Origin: JAGOCV01 sp049445855
Lineage (GTDB): Bacteria > Pseudomonadota > Gammaproteobacteria > Burkholderiales > Burkholderiaceae_C
Reading direction: 5' to 3'
DNA length: 64,000 nt
Assembly (NCBI RefSeq): GCF_049445855.1
Contig: NZ_JBMSDV010000001.1
Location: 1,054,001-1,118,000 of the forward strand
The position numbers and the translations under genes were made by a program. Below, one piece after another: positions 15,935 through 24,130 of this stretch. A model generated the notes under the pieces. That model saw only the letters and a program-made list of their open reading frames with translations, searched no databases and was not told the DNA's origin. How positions within the stretch are numbered: position 1 is the first letter of the stretch; every line of letters starts with the position of its first letter.

Positions 15935-16132
15935 TTAGAGCTTGTCGGCACCCTTCTTGATGCTGTCCTTCACGTCTTCCTTGATGTCACCGTAGGTGGC
16001 TTGCGTCTTGCCTGCGGCCTGGTCGGCGCGGCCTTCCTGCTTGAGGGACTCGTTGCCCGTCAGCTTGCCGGTGGCTTCCTTGACCTTGCCCTTGACCTGA
16101 TCGGCGCGGCCTTCAACTTGGTGCTTGTTCAT
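15935..16132 (-). CDS. CsbD-family stress protein
   Basis: Very hydrophilic 65-residue protein with the CsbD pattern: HQVEGRADQVKGKVKEATGK followed by a second similar helix (LKQEGRADQAAGKTQATYGD). CsbD-like proteins (E. coli YjbJ, B. subtilis CsbD) are abundant in stationary phase and general stress; their biochemical role is unclear. AAGGAA lies upstream of the ATG at 16132. A TTGTAGGA half-site lies about 106 bases upstream. Confidence 0.92.
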   Translation of the reverse strand: MNKHQVEGRADQVKGKVKEATGKLTGNESLKQEGRADQAAGKTQATYGDIKEDVKDSIKKGADKL

Positions 16133-16237
16133 GACACTGTTCCTTTCGGTTGGATGGAGTTGCATGGCGGACCACCCGCCACGTCTTCCACTTTAGGAAC
16201 GGAGCCCATGGCGGGCAGTCAGCGCCTGCTGAAGGTC

Positions 16238-16245
16238 TTGTAGGA
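16238..16245. promoter_or_regulatory. TTGTAGGA half-site between csbD-like and sulP genes
   Basis: The octamer repeats the arm of the inverted repeat at 10551. It lies in the 192-base divergent gap, 106 bases before the CsbD-like start and 80 bases before the SulP start. Only one arm is present, so confidence is low. Confidence 0.35.
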
Positions 16246-16324
16246 CGGGGTGCCGGGACCGCGCGAACGGTTCGCCAACGGTAAGTCTTTCTTTTCAATG
16301 TCGACAGAACGTTAATATCGGTTC

Positions 16325-17998
16325 ATGTCGCCTCTCAGCCGCTGGTTGCCTTTTCTCGCATGGCCGAGACCTACATGGCCGCTGATGCGGGGTGAACTCG
16401 CAGCCGGGCTCACCGTGGGCATGGTGATCGTTCCGCAGTCGGTGGCCTATGCGACGCTGGCAGGCATGCCGCTCGAGACCGGCATCTATGCGTCGTTCCT
16501 TCCGGCGCTGGTTGCACTGATATGGAGCGCATCGCCGCGCCTGTCGGTCGGGCCAACGGCCCTCTCCAGCATCCTCGTCGGCGCCTCGCTGACGGGCTTG
16601 GCCGACCCCGCGGGTGGTCAGTGGGTCGCACTCGCGGTGTGGCTCGCGCTGCTCAGCGGGGTGATGCAGCTGATCCTCGGTATCGGCCGCTTCGGCTGGA
16701 TCGTCAACCTCGTGAGCTCGCCGGTGCTCATGGGCTTCACCCAGGCAGCGACCGTGCTCATCATCCTTTCGCAGGTGCCTGCACTCATCGGTTCCGACCT
16801 GCCGATGTCGCGCTGGCTCGCATCACCCCATCTGGACTGGTATGCATTCGCCTTCGGAGTCGTCAGCCTCGCGGTGCTGGTGGCCGGCAAGCGCTGGTTG
16901 CCTCGCGTTCCGATGATGATGCTGGTCCTCGCCGGGGCCGCGATCCTGAGCAAGCTCACCGGCTTCCATGCCAACGGCGGACCGGTGGTCGGCAACCTGC
17001 CCACGGGCCTGCCGTCGCTGTACCTGCCGGGCCTCATCGACCTGCAGACACTGGGCGTCCTGATCGTGCCCGCAATGGTGATTGCGCTCGTCAGCTTCCT
17101 GGAAGTCGCGTCGAGCGCGAAGGTGGAGAACCAGCAGAAGCACCAGGGCTGGAACGAGAACCAGGACCTGATCGCACAGGGCCTGGCCAAGATTTCCTCC
17201 GGCCTGATCGGCAGCTTCCCGACAAGTTCATCGTTCTCGCGCTCGGCCCTCAACCTGTACGCAGGCGCGCAGACGGGTTGGGCGGCACTGGTCACGGTCG
17301 TGCTCGTGTTGCTGGTGATGCTCTGGTTCACACCGCTGCTGTTCCACGTGCCGCTGGCGGTCCTGGCGGCCGTCGTGATCGCCGCAGTCTCCAGCCTCAT
17401 CAAACCGCGCGCTTTCGTGCAGGTGTGGAAGGTGTCGCGCGTCGAGGCGGCGACTGCGCTCGTCACCGTGGCCGTCACGCTCGTGACGGCACCGCGCATC
17501 TACTGGGGCGTGGCGGCCGGCGTGCTGATGGGCCTCGCACACTTCCTGTACCAGCGGCTGCATCCTCGCATCATCGAAGCGGGCCTGCACCCCGATGGCA
17601 GTCTGCGCGACCGGCACCTGTGGCAGTTGCCGCCACTTGCGCCGGACACGTACGCGCTGCGCATGGATGCGGAGCTCGACTTCGCCGCCGCGAGCACGCT
17701 GGAGCGCAACATCACCGAGCATCTCGCAAGGAATGCGCACGTGCGCCGCGTGTGCCTGTTTGCGCAGCCGATCAATCGTATCGACGCGACGGGCGTCGAG
17801 GTGTTCGGCCAGATGCGCCGCAACCTGCAGGGGCAAGGCATCGAGCTGTACATCAGCGGGATCAAGCTGCCGGTGGAGTCGGCCTTGCAGCGCGCCGGCG
17901 AACTGCCACAGAACGGACAGGCCTGGCCGCTGCTGCACCTGTACCGCACGGACGCGGAAACGCTGTCCGTGCTGGCAGCGACGCCGGCCTCAACGTGA
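16325..17998 (+). CDS. SulP-family inorganic anion transporter
   Basis: Complete SulP permease of 557 residues. The family signature near the start is clear (MVIVPQSVAYATLAGMPLETG, about residues 33-53 in slightly shortened form here). About a dozen membrane segments follow, then GLIGSFPTSSSFSRSALNL with the conserved Phe-Pro-x-Ser pattern. A carboxy-terminal STAS domain (about 435-545) carries INRIDATGVEVFGQM. The anion is not determinable: bicarbonate, sulfate and C4-dicarboxylate carriers share this fold. It is divergent from the csbD-like gene, and its last nine bases overlap the convergent DUF2798 gene. Confidence 0.93.
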   Translation: MSPLSRWLPFLAWPRPTWPLMRGELAAGLTVGMVIVPQSVAYATLAGMPLETGIYASFLPALVALIWSASPRLSVGPTALSSILVGASLTGLADPAGGQWVALAVWLALLSGVMQLILGIGRFGWIVNLVSSPVLMGFTQAATVLIILSQVPALIGSDLPMSRWLASPHLDWYAFAFGVVSLAVLVAGKRWLPRVPMMMLVLAGAAILSKLTGFHANGGPVVGNLPTGLPSLYLPGLIDLQTLGVLIVPAMVIALVSFLEVASSAKVENQQKHQGWNENQDLIAQGLAKISSGLIGSFPTSSSFSRSALNLYAGAQTGWAALVTVVLVLLVMLWFTPLLFHVPLAVLAAVVIAAVSSLIKPRAFVQVWKVSRVEAATALVTVAVTLVTAPRIYWGVAAGVLMGLAHFLYQRLHPRIIEAGLHPDGSLRDRHLWQLPPLAPDTYALRMDAELDFAAASTLERNITEHLARNAHVRRVCLFAQPINRIDATGVEVFGQMRRNLQGQGIELYISGIKLPVESALQRAGELPQNGQAWPLLHLYRTDAETLSVLAATPAST

Positions 17999-18283
17999 CC
18001 CGGGCACCTGCACCACCATCGCCGTGAGCCGGCGCACCAGAGGCAGCAGCAACATGAGCGTCGGGAACGCGATGATCCACGACAGGCCCCAGGCCGACAT
18101 CCACAGCAGCAAGACGCCCCTGGACAGGCCCACGCTGTGCAACGTGCTGATCAGCGAGACGATGCAGGTCATGATGACCGAGAGGAAGAACGGCAGGACG
18201 ACCGCTGCATAGCGCGCAGGCAGCTTGCGCGTCGCGGGTGCGGTGACCGGGGACGAGGGAGGGGAAGATTCGGCCAAAGACAT
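17990..18283 (-). CDS. DUF2798 membrane protein
   Basis: Protein of 97 residues with a polar, Ser/Pro-rich start and two membrane segments: one with VVLPFFLSVIMTCIVSLIST and one with WGLSWIIAFPTLMLLLPLV, then RRLTAMVV. This two-helix pattern with the interposed VGLS turn fits DUF2798, a family without known function. GGAG lies six bases before the ATG at 18283, so the longer frame back to 18487 is not used. It follows the DUF429 gene on the same strand after 68 bases. Confidence 0.82.
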   Translation of the reverse strand: MSLAESSPPSSPVTAPATRKLPARYAAVVLPFFLSVIMTCIVSLISTLHSVGLSRGVLLLWMSAWGLSWIIAFPTLMLLLPLVRRLTAMVVQVPGSR

Positions 18284-18351
18284 GGAAGCTCCGGGGGATG
18301 CTGCAAAGGGTGCAATCCACGTGCCAGCATGGCCGCCACTCCGCGCTGCCG

Positions 18352-19212
18352 TCACTCCGCTGTCAGTATCCAGCCCTCGAGTGGATCCATGTGGGTCGGC
18401 AAGCCCCAACCCGGCGCTGCGGACTGGCTGGCGGCACTGTCCTGCCTGGTGTGCTGGCGCGCCGCCCAGGCCGCCTGCAGCAGGCACAGCGCCGCGTCGA
18501 GGCTGTCGCCGCTGGCGTCCTCGACCAACGCATCGCGTTGCGCATGGCTGAGCTTGAGCGACACGCCCAGGCGCGTCTGTCCGTTCTCGAGGGCGGTGAG
18601 CAGGTCCTTGCGCGCGATCAGCCGCTCGGGTGTCTGCTTCGCGCGCTCGTCGCTCTTGTAGCTGCGCAGGCCCAGAACTTCGCGCGCGAGCAGACCCGGG
18701 TAGGCCTCCAGCGCCACGCGCGTGGTGTCGCCGTCATGCAGCCCGGGCAGGTGCACGCCCGCTTCGAGCAGCGCGGGCACACCTGCATGCAGCATGTAGG
18801 CCACCGGCGGATTCACCCATTTCATGGACGGGCTCGAACCCGCTGGCCTGTCGGTCGCGCGATGCGCGAACTTGCCGCCCACCGGACGCGCATCGCAGAA
18901 GGCAGCGAACTGCTCGCGGATCCCGGCACGACTCAGGCTCGCGTAATGCCGCATGCACGCATGCCAATCGGTCGGCCAGCCGAGCGTGGCGACCAGTTCA
19001 CGCGGCAGGCCGAAAGGAAAGTCGCAACCGCACACCCAGGGGCCGGGTGTACGAAGCCATCCGGTCCACGCAAAGATCGTTTCGAAGCGCAGCAGGCGGT
19101 CGAGGCGGACGCGGCCACCCGACTCGGTGCCTTGTGCCACGACGATGGGCTTGCGCCGCGTGGGCCTGCTGGAGAAATCGCACCCGGCGAGGAACACCAT
19201 GCCGGACTGCAC
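18352..19212 (-). CDS. DUF429 family protein (predicted RNase H-like nuclease)
   Basis: Protein of 286 residues that fits DUF429, a family predicted to have an RNase H-like fold. The opening FLAGCDFSSRPTRRKPIVVA provides the first acidic residue, and VCGCDFPFGLPRELV the second conserved Asp-x-Pro element. Further conserved parts are YPGLLAREVLGLRSYKSD and DSLDAALCLLQAAWA near the carboxy end, where the last catalytic Asp would lie. No activity has been proven for close relatives to my knowledge. The start is GTG 19212 or ATG 19200; neither has a clear ribosome-binding site. Confidence 0.8.
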   Translation of the reverse strand: MQSGMVFLAGCDFSSRPTRRKPIVVAQGTESGGRVRLDRLLRFETIFAWTGWLRTPGPWVCGCDFPFGLPRELVATLGWPTDWHACMRHYASLSRAGIREQFAAFCDARPVGGKFAHRATDRPAGSSPSMKWVNPPVAYMLHAGVPALLEAGVHLPGLHDGDTTRVALEAYPGLLAREVLGLRSYKSDERAKQTPERLIARKDLLTALENGQTRLGVSLKLSHAQRDALVEDASGDSLDAALCLLQAAWAARQHTRQDSAASQSAAPGWGLPTHMDPLEGWILTAE

Positions 19213-19252
19213 GCTCGACTCGGTACGTGTATGGCTTTTTGGCGGCGCCGCC

Positions 19253-19675
19253 TCAGGCGCGGCCGATGATGGACGCGGTGGCCATCAGTTCCTCGAGCAG
19301 CGCCAGCGACACGCGGCCGGACACCGTATAAGGGTCGAGCTCGGCCTTCTCGGAATATTTGAGAAGGATGGACGTGTTGAGCTTGGACAGGTTGACCTGG
19401 CCCATCGTCCAGCCGCCGAAGCGGCGTTCGGAAATTTCTTCGTAGTGCAGCAACGCCACGTCCTTGTGGCGCGCGTCCCTCTGGATATGCCCGAACAATT
19501 CGCTGACCGGCATGCGCCCGCCTTCGATGGCCTGCAGGAAGATGCCGCCCCCATAGCAGAGGATGCCGGTGATGCCGCTGGCCGGGTTGTGCTGGCGCGA
19601 CTGCGCGAGGATGGCGTCGATCACCTCGGTCCGGGGGTCGACGGCGCGACTGGCGTAGAGCAGGCGTACCAGCAT
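19253..19675 (-). CDS. BLUF-domain blue-light photoreceptor
   Basis: Short BLUF protein of 140 residues. The flavin-site residues are present: Y7 (LLYASRA), N30 (RQHNPASGITGILCY) and Q48 (FLQAIEGG), plus W89 and M91 in GGWTMGQV. The BLUF fold should bind FAD and signal through the Tyr-Gln hydrogen-bond switch. After about residue 95 there is only a helical cap, with no EAL, cyclase or DNA-binding domain. Its ATG lies five bases after the folE stop, so the two genes are almost certainly cotranscribed. The output partner is unknown. Confidence 0.92.
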   Translation of the reverse strand: MLVRLLYASRAVDPRTEVIDAILAQSRQHNPASGITGILCYGGGIFLQAIEGGRMPVSELFGHIQRDARHKDVALLHYEEISERRFGGWTMGQVNLSKLNTSILLKYSEKAELDPYTVSGRVSLALLEELMATASIIGRA

Positions 19676-19680
19676 GGTGT

Positions 19681-20406
19681 TCAGTCCTTCTGCGGGATGA
19701 GGGCGAGGAATTCGCGGCGCAGCGCGGGGTCCTTGAGGAACACGCCGCGCATGACCGAGTTGATCATCTTGCTGTCCATGTCCTTCACGCCGCGCCAGGC
19801 CATGCAGTAGTGGCTGGCCTGCATGACGATGGCCAGGCCGTCTGGCTGGGTCTTTTCCATGATCAGGTCGGCCAGCTGCACGACAGCCTCCTCCTGGATT
19901 TGCGGACGACCCATCACCCATTCGGCCAGCCGCGCGTACTTCGACAGGCCGATGACGTTGGTGTGCTCGTTGGGCATGACGCCGATCCAGATCTTGCCGA
20001 TGACCGGGCAGAAATGGTGGCTGCAGGCGCTGCGCACGGTGATCGGGCCGACGATCATCAGCTCGTTCAGGTGCTCGGCGTTGGGGAACTCGGTGATGCT
20101 GGGTGCGCGGACGTAGCGGCCCTTGAACACCTCGTTGAGGTACATCTTGGCCACCCGGCGGGCGGTGTCGCCGGTGTTGTGGTCGCGCTCGGTGTCGATG
20201 ACCAGGCTGTCGAGCACGCCCTGCATCTTGACCTCGACCTCGTCGAGCAGTTGCTCCAGTTCGCCCGGCTCGAGGAAGTCGGCAATGTTGTCGTTCGCGT
20301 TGAACCGGTGACGGGCAGCATTGAGCCGCTCGCGGATCTTGACGGAGACTGGCGTTCCTTCGTCCGTATCGGCAGGCTTCATGGCGGCATCGGTCTTCAT
20401 TAACAT
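19681..20406 (-). CDS. folE: GTP cyclohydrolase I
   Basis: FolE, 241 residues, which converts GTP to 7,8-dihydroneopterin triphosphate, the first step of folate synthesis. The zinc site is complete: Cys and His in VRSACSHHFCPVIG and a second Cys in ASHYCMAWRG. The ERDHNTGDTARRVAKMYL and GLSKYARLAEW segments are family hallmarks. A polar amino-terminal extension of about 35 residues precedes the core. Two in-frame ATGs (20406 and 20400) can serve as start. It heads a two-gene unit with the BLUF gene; nudB, which acts on the FolE product, lies 1 kb upstream. Confidence 0.96.
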   Translation of the reverse strand: MLMKTDAAMKPADTDEGTPVSVKIRERLNAARHRFNANDNIADFLEPGELEQLLDEVEVKMQGVLDSLVIDTERDHNTGDTARRVAKMYLNEVFKGRYVRAPSITEFPNAEHLNELMIVGPITVRSACSHHFCPVIGKIWIGVMPNEHTNVIGLSKYARLAEWVMGRPQIQEEAVVQLADLIMEKTQPDGLAIVMQASHYCMAWRGVKDMDSKMINSVMRGVFLKDPALRREFLALIPQKD

Positions 20407-20443
20407 CCGGGCATGGTAGCAGCGATCGCCCGGCCCGGCTGTC

Positions 20444-21178
20444 TCAGGGGTCGTAGGCGAGGTCGACGATCAGTGGCAGATGGTCGGACATGCGCGACCA
20501 GATGCGCCCGCGCGGCGCGTGCTGCGCCACGGGCTTGAGGCCGCGCGCGTACACATGGTCCAGTTGCACCAGCGGCAGGCGGGACGGATAGGTCGGCGTG
20601 CGCTGGCTGTCCAGCGAACGCAGGTTCATGGCGTTCATGGCCATCCGCAGCGGCAGGCCCCAGTCGTTGAAGTCGCCTGCCACCACCAGCGGTTCGTGCG
20701 GCGGCACTTCGCGTTCGATGAAAGTGCGCAGCCGCGTGATCTGCCGCAGCCGGCTGGCCGGAATGAGCCCCAGGTGCACGACGATCACATGCACCGGCAT
20801 GTCCTGCGCGAACACCTGCGCGTGCAACAGGCCGCGCTGCTCGAAGCGATGGTCCGACATGTCCTCGTGCTGGTGGTTCACCACCGGCCAGCGCGAGAGC
20901 AGCGCGTTGCCGTGCTCGCCGTGTCTGGTGAACGCATTGGTCCGGTACACCGATTCGTAGCCCTCCGGCGCGAGGAACTCGGCCTGTGGCAGCTCCGGCC
21001 AGCGGGTGAAGTACCGGGCCTCCCGGCGGTGCAGCTTGCGCACTTCCTGCAGGCAGACCACGTCGGCGTCGAGCTGCTCGACCGCGTGGCCCAGGTTGTG
21101 GATTTCCAGACGCCGCGCCGGGCCGAGGCCCTGCACACCCTTGTGGATGTTGTAGGTGGCAACGCGCAGGAGGTTCAC
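20444..21178 (-). CDS. Endonuclease/exonuclease/phosphatase family protein
   Basis: EEP-superfamily hydrolase of 244 residues. Metal and catalytic residues are visible in the usual order: ATYNIHKGVQG (Asn), VVCLQEVRKL (Glu), VIVVHLGLI (His), VVAGDFNDWG (Asp, Asn) and SDHLPLIVDL (Asp-His). The family cuts phosphodiester bonds in nucleic acid or lipids; the substrate is not evident. In many Burkholderiales a cardiolipin synthase gene follows, which is not the case here. The ATG at 21178 overlaps the nudB stop as ATGA. Confidence 0.9.
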   Translation of the reverse strand: MNLLRVATYNIHKGVQGLGPARRLEIHNLGHAVEQLDADVVCLQEVRKLHRREARYFTRWPELPQAEFLAPEGYESVYRTNAFTRHGEHGNALLSRWPVVNHQHEDMSDHRFEQRGLLHAQVFAQDMPVHVIVVHLGLIPASRLRQITRLRTFIEREVPPHEPLVVAGDFNDWGLPLRMAMNAMNLRSLDSQRTPTYPSRLPLVQLDHVYARGLKPVAQHAPRGRIWSRMSDHLPLIVDLAYDP

Positions 21179-21618
21179 GGCTGGAATTGTGGCAGCAGCA
21201 GGATGGCTTCGGCGTTGGAGGGGGAAAACACCTCGTCGGCGGCCTCACGCCACGGCAGCCAGCGCCATTCGGTGTGCTCGCGCGGGTTGAGGTGTATGTC
21301 CGTGCCGGCTGGCACGCACAGGCCGAACACGTGCTCGGTGTTGCGTGTCACGCCGGGCGCGTAGCGATGCAGCCAGCGCGGATAGATGTCGTAGATGTTC
21401 TCGAGTTGCCAGTCGGTCAGGCGCATGCGCGGCGCGAGCGCGTCGATGCCGGTTTCCTCGGCCACTTCACGCACCGCGGTCTGCAAGAAGGATTCTCCGG
21501 GCAGATCCTTGCTGCCAGTGACCGACTGCCAGGTGCCGGCATCGGCACGGCGGATCAGAAGGACGTCGAGCGCCTCGGTGTGCACTACCACCAGCACCGA
21601 TTCTGGAATCTTGTGCAT
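21175..21618 (-). CDS. nudB: Dihydroneopterin triphosphate diphosphatase (Nudix)
   Basis: Nudix hydrolase of 147 residues resembling NudB, which removes pyrophosphate from dihydroneopterin triphosphate in folate synthesis. The start (IPESVLVVVHT), WQSVTGS and the Nudix core REVAEETGI (from R50) support this, as does the following TDWQLENIYDIYPRWLHRY. The loop between the first Gly and Glu of the Nudix box is one residue longer than in E. coli NudB. It lies between aspS and the EEP gene on the minus strand, with folE 0.8 kb downstream, so two successive folate enzymes are close together. Confidence 0.9.
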   Translation of the reverse strand: MHKIPESVLVVVHTEALDVLLIRRADAGTWQSVTGSKDLPGESFLQTAVREVAEETGIDALAPRMRLTDWQLENIYDIYPRWLHRYAPGVTRNTEHVFGLCVPAGTDIHLNPREHTEWRWLPWREAADEVFSPSNAEAILLLPQFQP

Positions 21619-21667
21619 GGTGGCGTGCGGTGCGAGCCGGCAGCAGCAGCCCCGGCGACCCTGGCCG

Positions 21668-23461
21668 TCAGGCCTGCTGCACGTTGCGCAGGCGGATGTG
21701 CAATTCGCGCAACTGCTTCTCGTCCACGGCAGAAGGTGCCTGCGTCAGCAGGTCCTGTGCGCGCTGCGTCTTGGGGAAGGCGATCACGTCGCGGATGGAT
21801 TCCGCCTTGGTCATCAGCGTCACCAGGCGGTCCAGGCCGAAGGCCAGGCCACCGTGCGGGGGCGCACCATACTGCAGTGCATCCAGCAGGAAGCCGAACT
21901 TCAACTGTGCGTCTTCCGGGCTGATCTTGAGCGCGGTGAACACCTTGCTCTGCACATCGGCGCGGTGGATACGCACCGAACCGCCACCGAGTTCCCAGCC
22001 GTTGAGCACCATGTCGTAGGCCTTGGCCACGCACTGGTCGGGCGCCGTGTCCATGAGGTCTTCGTGACCGTCTTTGGGCGCGGTGAACGGGTGGTGCACG
22101 GCGCTCCAGCGCTGCTCGTCCTCGTCGAATTCGAACATCGGGAAGTCGACCACCCACAGCGGGGCCCACTTGTCCTCGAACAGGCCGGCCTTCTTGCCGA
22201 ATTCGCTGTGACCGATCTTCACGCGCAGCGCGCCGATCGAATCGTTGACCACCTTGGCCTTGTCGGCGCCGAAGAAAATCAGGTCGCCGTTGCGCGCGCC
22301 GGTGCGCGCGATGATCTCGGCAATGGCCGCGTCGTGCAGGTTCTTCACGATGGGCGACTGCAGGCCTTCACGGCCCTTGGCCGCATCGTTGACCTTGATC
22401 CAGGCGAGGCCCTTGGCACCATAGATCTTCACGAACTCGGTGTAACCATCGATCTCGCCGCGCGACATCTCGCCGCCGCCGGGGATGCGCAGGCCGACCA
22501 CACGGCCGCCCTTGGTGGTGGCGGGTGCGGAAAACACCTTGAAGTCCACGTCCTTCATCACGTCGGTGAGTTCGGTGAACTCGAGCTTCACGCGCAGATC
22601 AGGCTTGTCCGAGCCGTAGCGGTGCATGGCGTCGGCGTACTTCATGACGGGATAACCGGGCAGGTCCACATTCATGACTTCGCGGAACACCTTGCGGATC
22701 ATGCCTTCGAACATCTCGCGGATTTCCTCTTCCGACAGGAACGAGGTCTCGATGTCGATCTGCGTGAATTCGGGCTGGCGGTCCGCGCGCAGGTCTTCGT
22801 CGCGGAAGCACTTGGTGATCTGGTAGTAGCGGTCGTAGCCGGCCACCATCAGCAACTGCTTGAACAGCTGGGGCGACTGCGGCAACGCGAAGAACATGCC
22901 GTCGTGGACGCGGCTGGGCACGAGGTAGTCACGCGCGCCTTCGGGCGTGGACTTGCCGAGCATGGGCGTCTCGATGTCCACAAAACCGTTGGCATCCAGG
23001 AACTTGCGCACCGCCATCGAAACGCGATAGCGCAGCATCAGGTTCTTCTGCATGTAGGGGCGACGCAGGTCCAGCACGCGGTGCGTGAGGCGCGTGGTCT
23101 CCGACAGGTTGTCGTCGTCGAGCAGGAACGGCGGTGTGACCGACGGGTTGAGCACCGTCAGTTCGTGGCACAGCACTTCGATCTTGCCACTCTTGAGCGC
23201 GTCATTCGTCGTGCCTTCCGGACGGGCGCGCACGACGCCCTTGACCTGCACGCAGAACTCGTTGCGCAGGCCTTCGGCGGCGGCGAACATGTCGGCGCGG
23301 TCGGGGTCGCATACGACCTGCACGTAGCCTTCGCGATCGCGCAGGTCGACAAAGATCACGCCACCGTGGTCACGACGGCGGTTGACCCAGCCGCACAGGC
23401 TGACGGTTTGGCCCATCAGGGCTTCGGTGACGAGACCGCAATATTGGGTACGCATGGACAT
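21668..23461 (-). CDS. aspS: Aspartyl-tRNA synthetase
   Basis: Class II aminoacyl-tRNA synthetase of 597 residues. An OB-fold anticodon-binding domain comes first (CGWVNRRRDHGGVIFVDLRD). The catalytic core carries motif 2 (YYQITKCFRDEDLRADRQPEF) and motif 3 (GLAFGLDRLVTLM). The GAD insertion domain lies between. Length matches the bacterial type. In species that lack asparaginyl-tRNA synthetase this form also charges tRNA-Asn; this cannot be judged here. The start is the ATG at 23461 or 23455. It is five bases after the DUF502 stop, in the run fmdB-DUF502-aspS-nudB. Confidence 0.97.
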   Translation of the reverse strand: MSMRTQYCGLVTEALMGQTVSLCGWVNRRRDHGGVIFVDLRDREGYVQVVCDPDRADMFAAAEGLRNEFCVQVKGVVRARPEGTTNDALKSGKIEVLCHELTVLNPSVTPPFLLDDDNLSETTRLTHRVLDLRRPYMQKNLMLRYRVSMAVRKFLDANGFVDIETPMLGKSTPEGARDYLVPSRVHDGMFFALPQSPQLFKQLLMVAGYDRYYQITKCFRDEDLRADRQPEFTQIDIETSFLSEEEIREMFEGMIRKVFREVMNVDLPGYPVMKYADAMHRYGSDKPDLRVKLEFTELTDVMKDVDFKVFSAPATTKGGRVVGLRIPGGGEMSRGEIDGYTEFVKIYGAKGLAWIKVNDAAKGREGLQSPIVKNLHDAAIAEIIARTGARNGDLIFFGADKAKVVNDSIGALRVKIGHSEFGKKAGLFEDKWAPLWVVDFPMFEFDEDEQRWSAVHHPFTAPKDGHEDLMDTAPDQCVAKAYDMVLNGWELGGGSVRIHRADVQSKVFTALKISPEDAQLKFGFLLDALQYGAPPHGGLAFGLDRLVTLMTKAESIRDVIAFPKTQRAQDLLTQAPSAVDEKQLRELHIRLRNVQQA

Positions 23462-23466
23462 GATGT

Positions 23467-24123
23467 TCAGGAGGATGGAGCGGGAGCCGGTGTAGTGACC
23501 AGCGGCGGCAGAGGCTGCGCCGGCACCACGACTCCCATGGAAACAATGTACTTCAGGGCTTCGTCCACGCCCATGCGCAGCTCGATGCATTCGCTGCGCC
23601 GCAGGATGACGAAGTACCCGCCCGTCGGATTGGGCGTGGTGGGAACGTAGACGGTGAGGTAGTCGTCCTCGGCCAGATAGGTCGCGACGTCACCGCCCGG
23701 CGTGCCCGTGACGAACGCGATCGTCCAGACGCCTTCCCGCGGCCACTGCACCAGCACCGCGGTGCGGAATGCGTTGCCGTTTTCGGAGAAGAGCGTGTCC
23801 GATACCTGCTTGACGCTGGAATAGATGGAGCGCACGACCGGAATGCGGCCGACCAGCGCGTCGCCCCACTGCACGAGTTTCTTGCCCAGGAAATTGCTGG
23901 CCACGGCACCCACGGCCAGCAGGATCACGAGCGCCAGCACCACACCGAAGCCAGGGATATGGAAGCCGAACAGCTTGTCCGGATGCCACTGCGCGGGCAG
24001 GATGTACAGCGTCTTGTCCAGCGTGCTCAGGATCCATTCCAGCACCCAGATGGTGATGCCCACGGGCACGATCACCAGCAAGCCGGCGAACAACCATTTG
24101 CGCAGGGCGGCCATCACGTTCAT
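23467..24123 (-). CDS. DUF502 membrane protein
   Basis: Inner-membrane protein of 218 residues with two helices (about residues 10-32, WLFAGLLVIVPVGITIWVLE, and 58-80, GFGVVLALVILLAVGAVASN). The conserved DUF502 core includes GRIPVVRSIYSSVKQVSDTL and the VYVPTTPNPTGGY motif, and a Pro-rich tail closes it. The family has no established role in bacteria. It lies between fmdB (7 bases upstream) and aspS (5 bases downstream), an order shared by many Burkholderiales. An ATG at 24114 is a second possible start. Confidence 0.9.
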   Translation of the reverse strand: MNVMAALRKWLFAGLLVIVPVGITIWVLEWILSTLDKTLYILPAQWHPDKLFGFHIPGFGVVLALVILLAVGAVASNFLGKKLVQWGDALVGRIPVVRSIYSSVKQVSDTLFSENGNAFRTAVLVQWPREGVWTIAFVTGTPGGDVATYLAEDDYLTVYVPTTPNPTGGYFVILRRSECIELRMGVDEALKYIVSMGVVVPAQPLPPLVTTPAPAPSS

Positions 24124-24130
24124 CGCGGGT

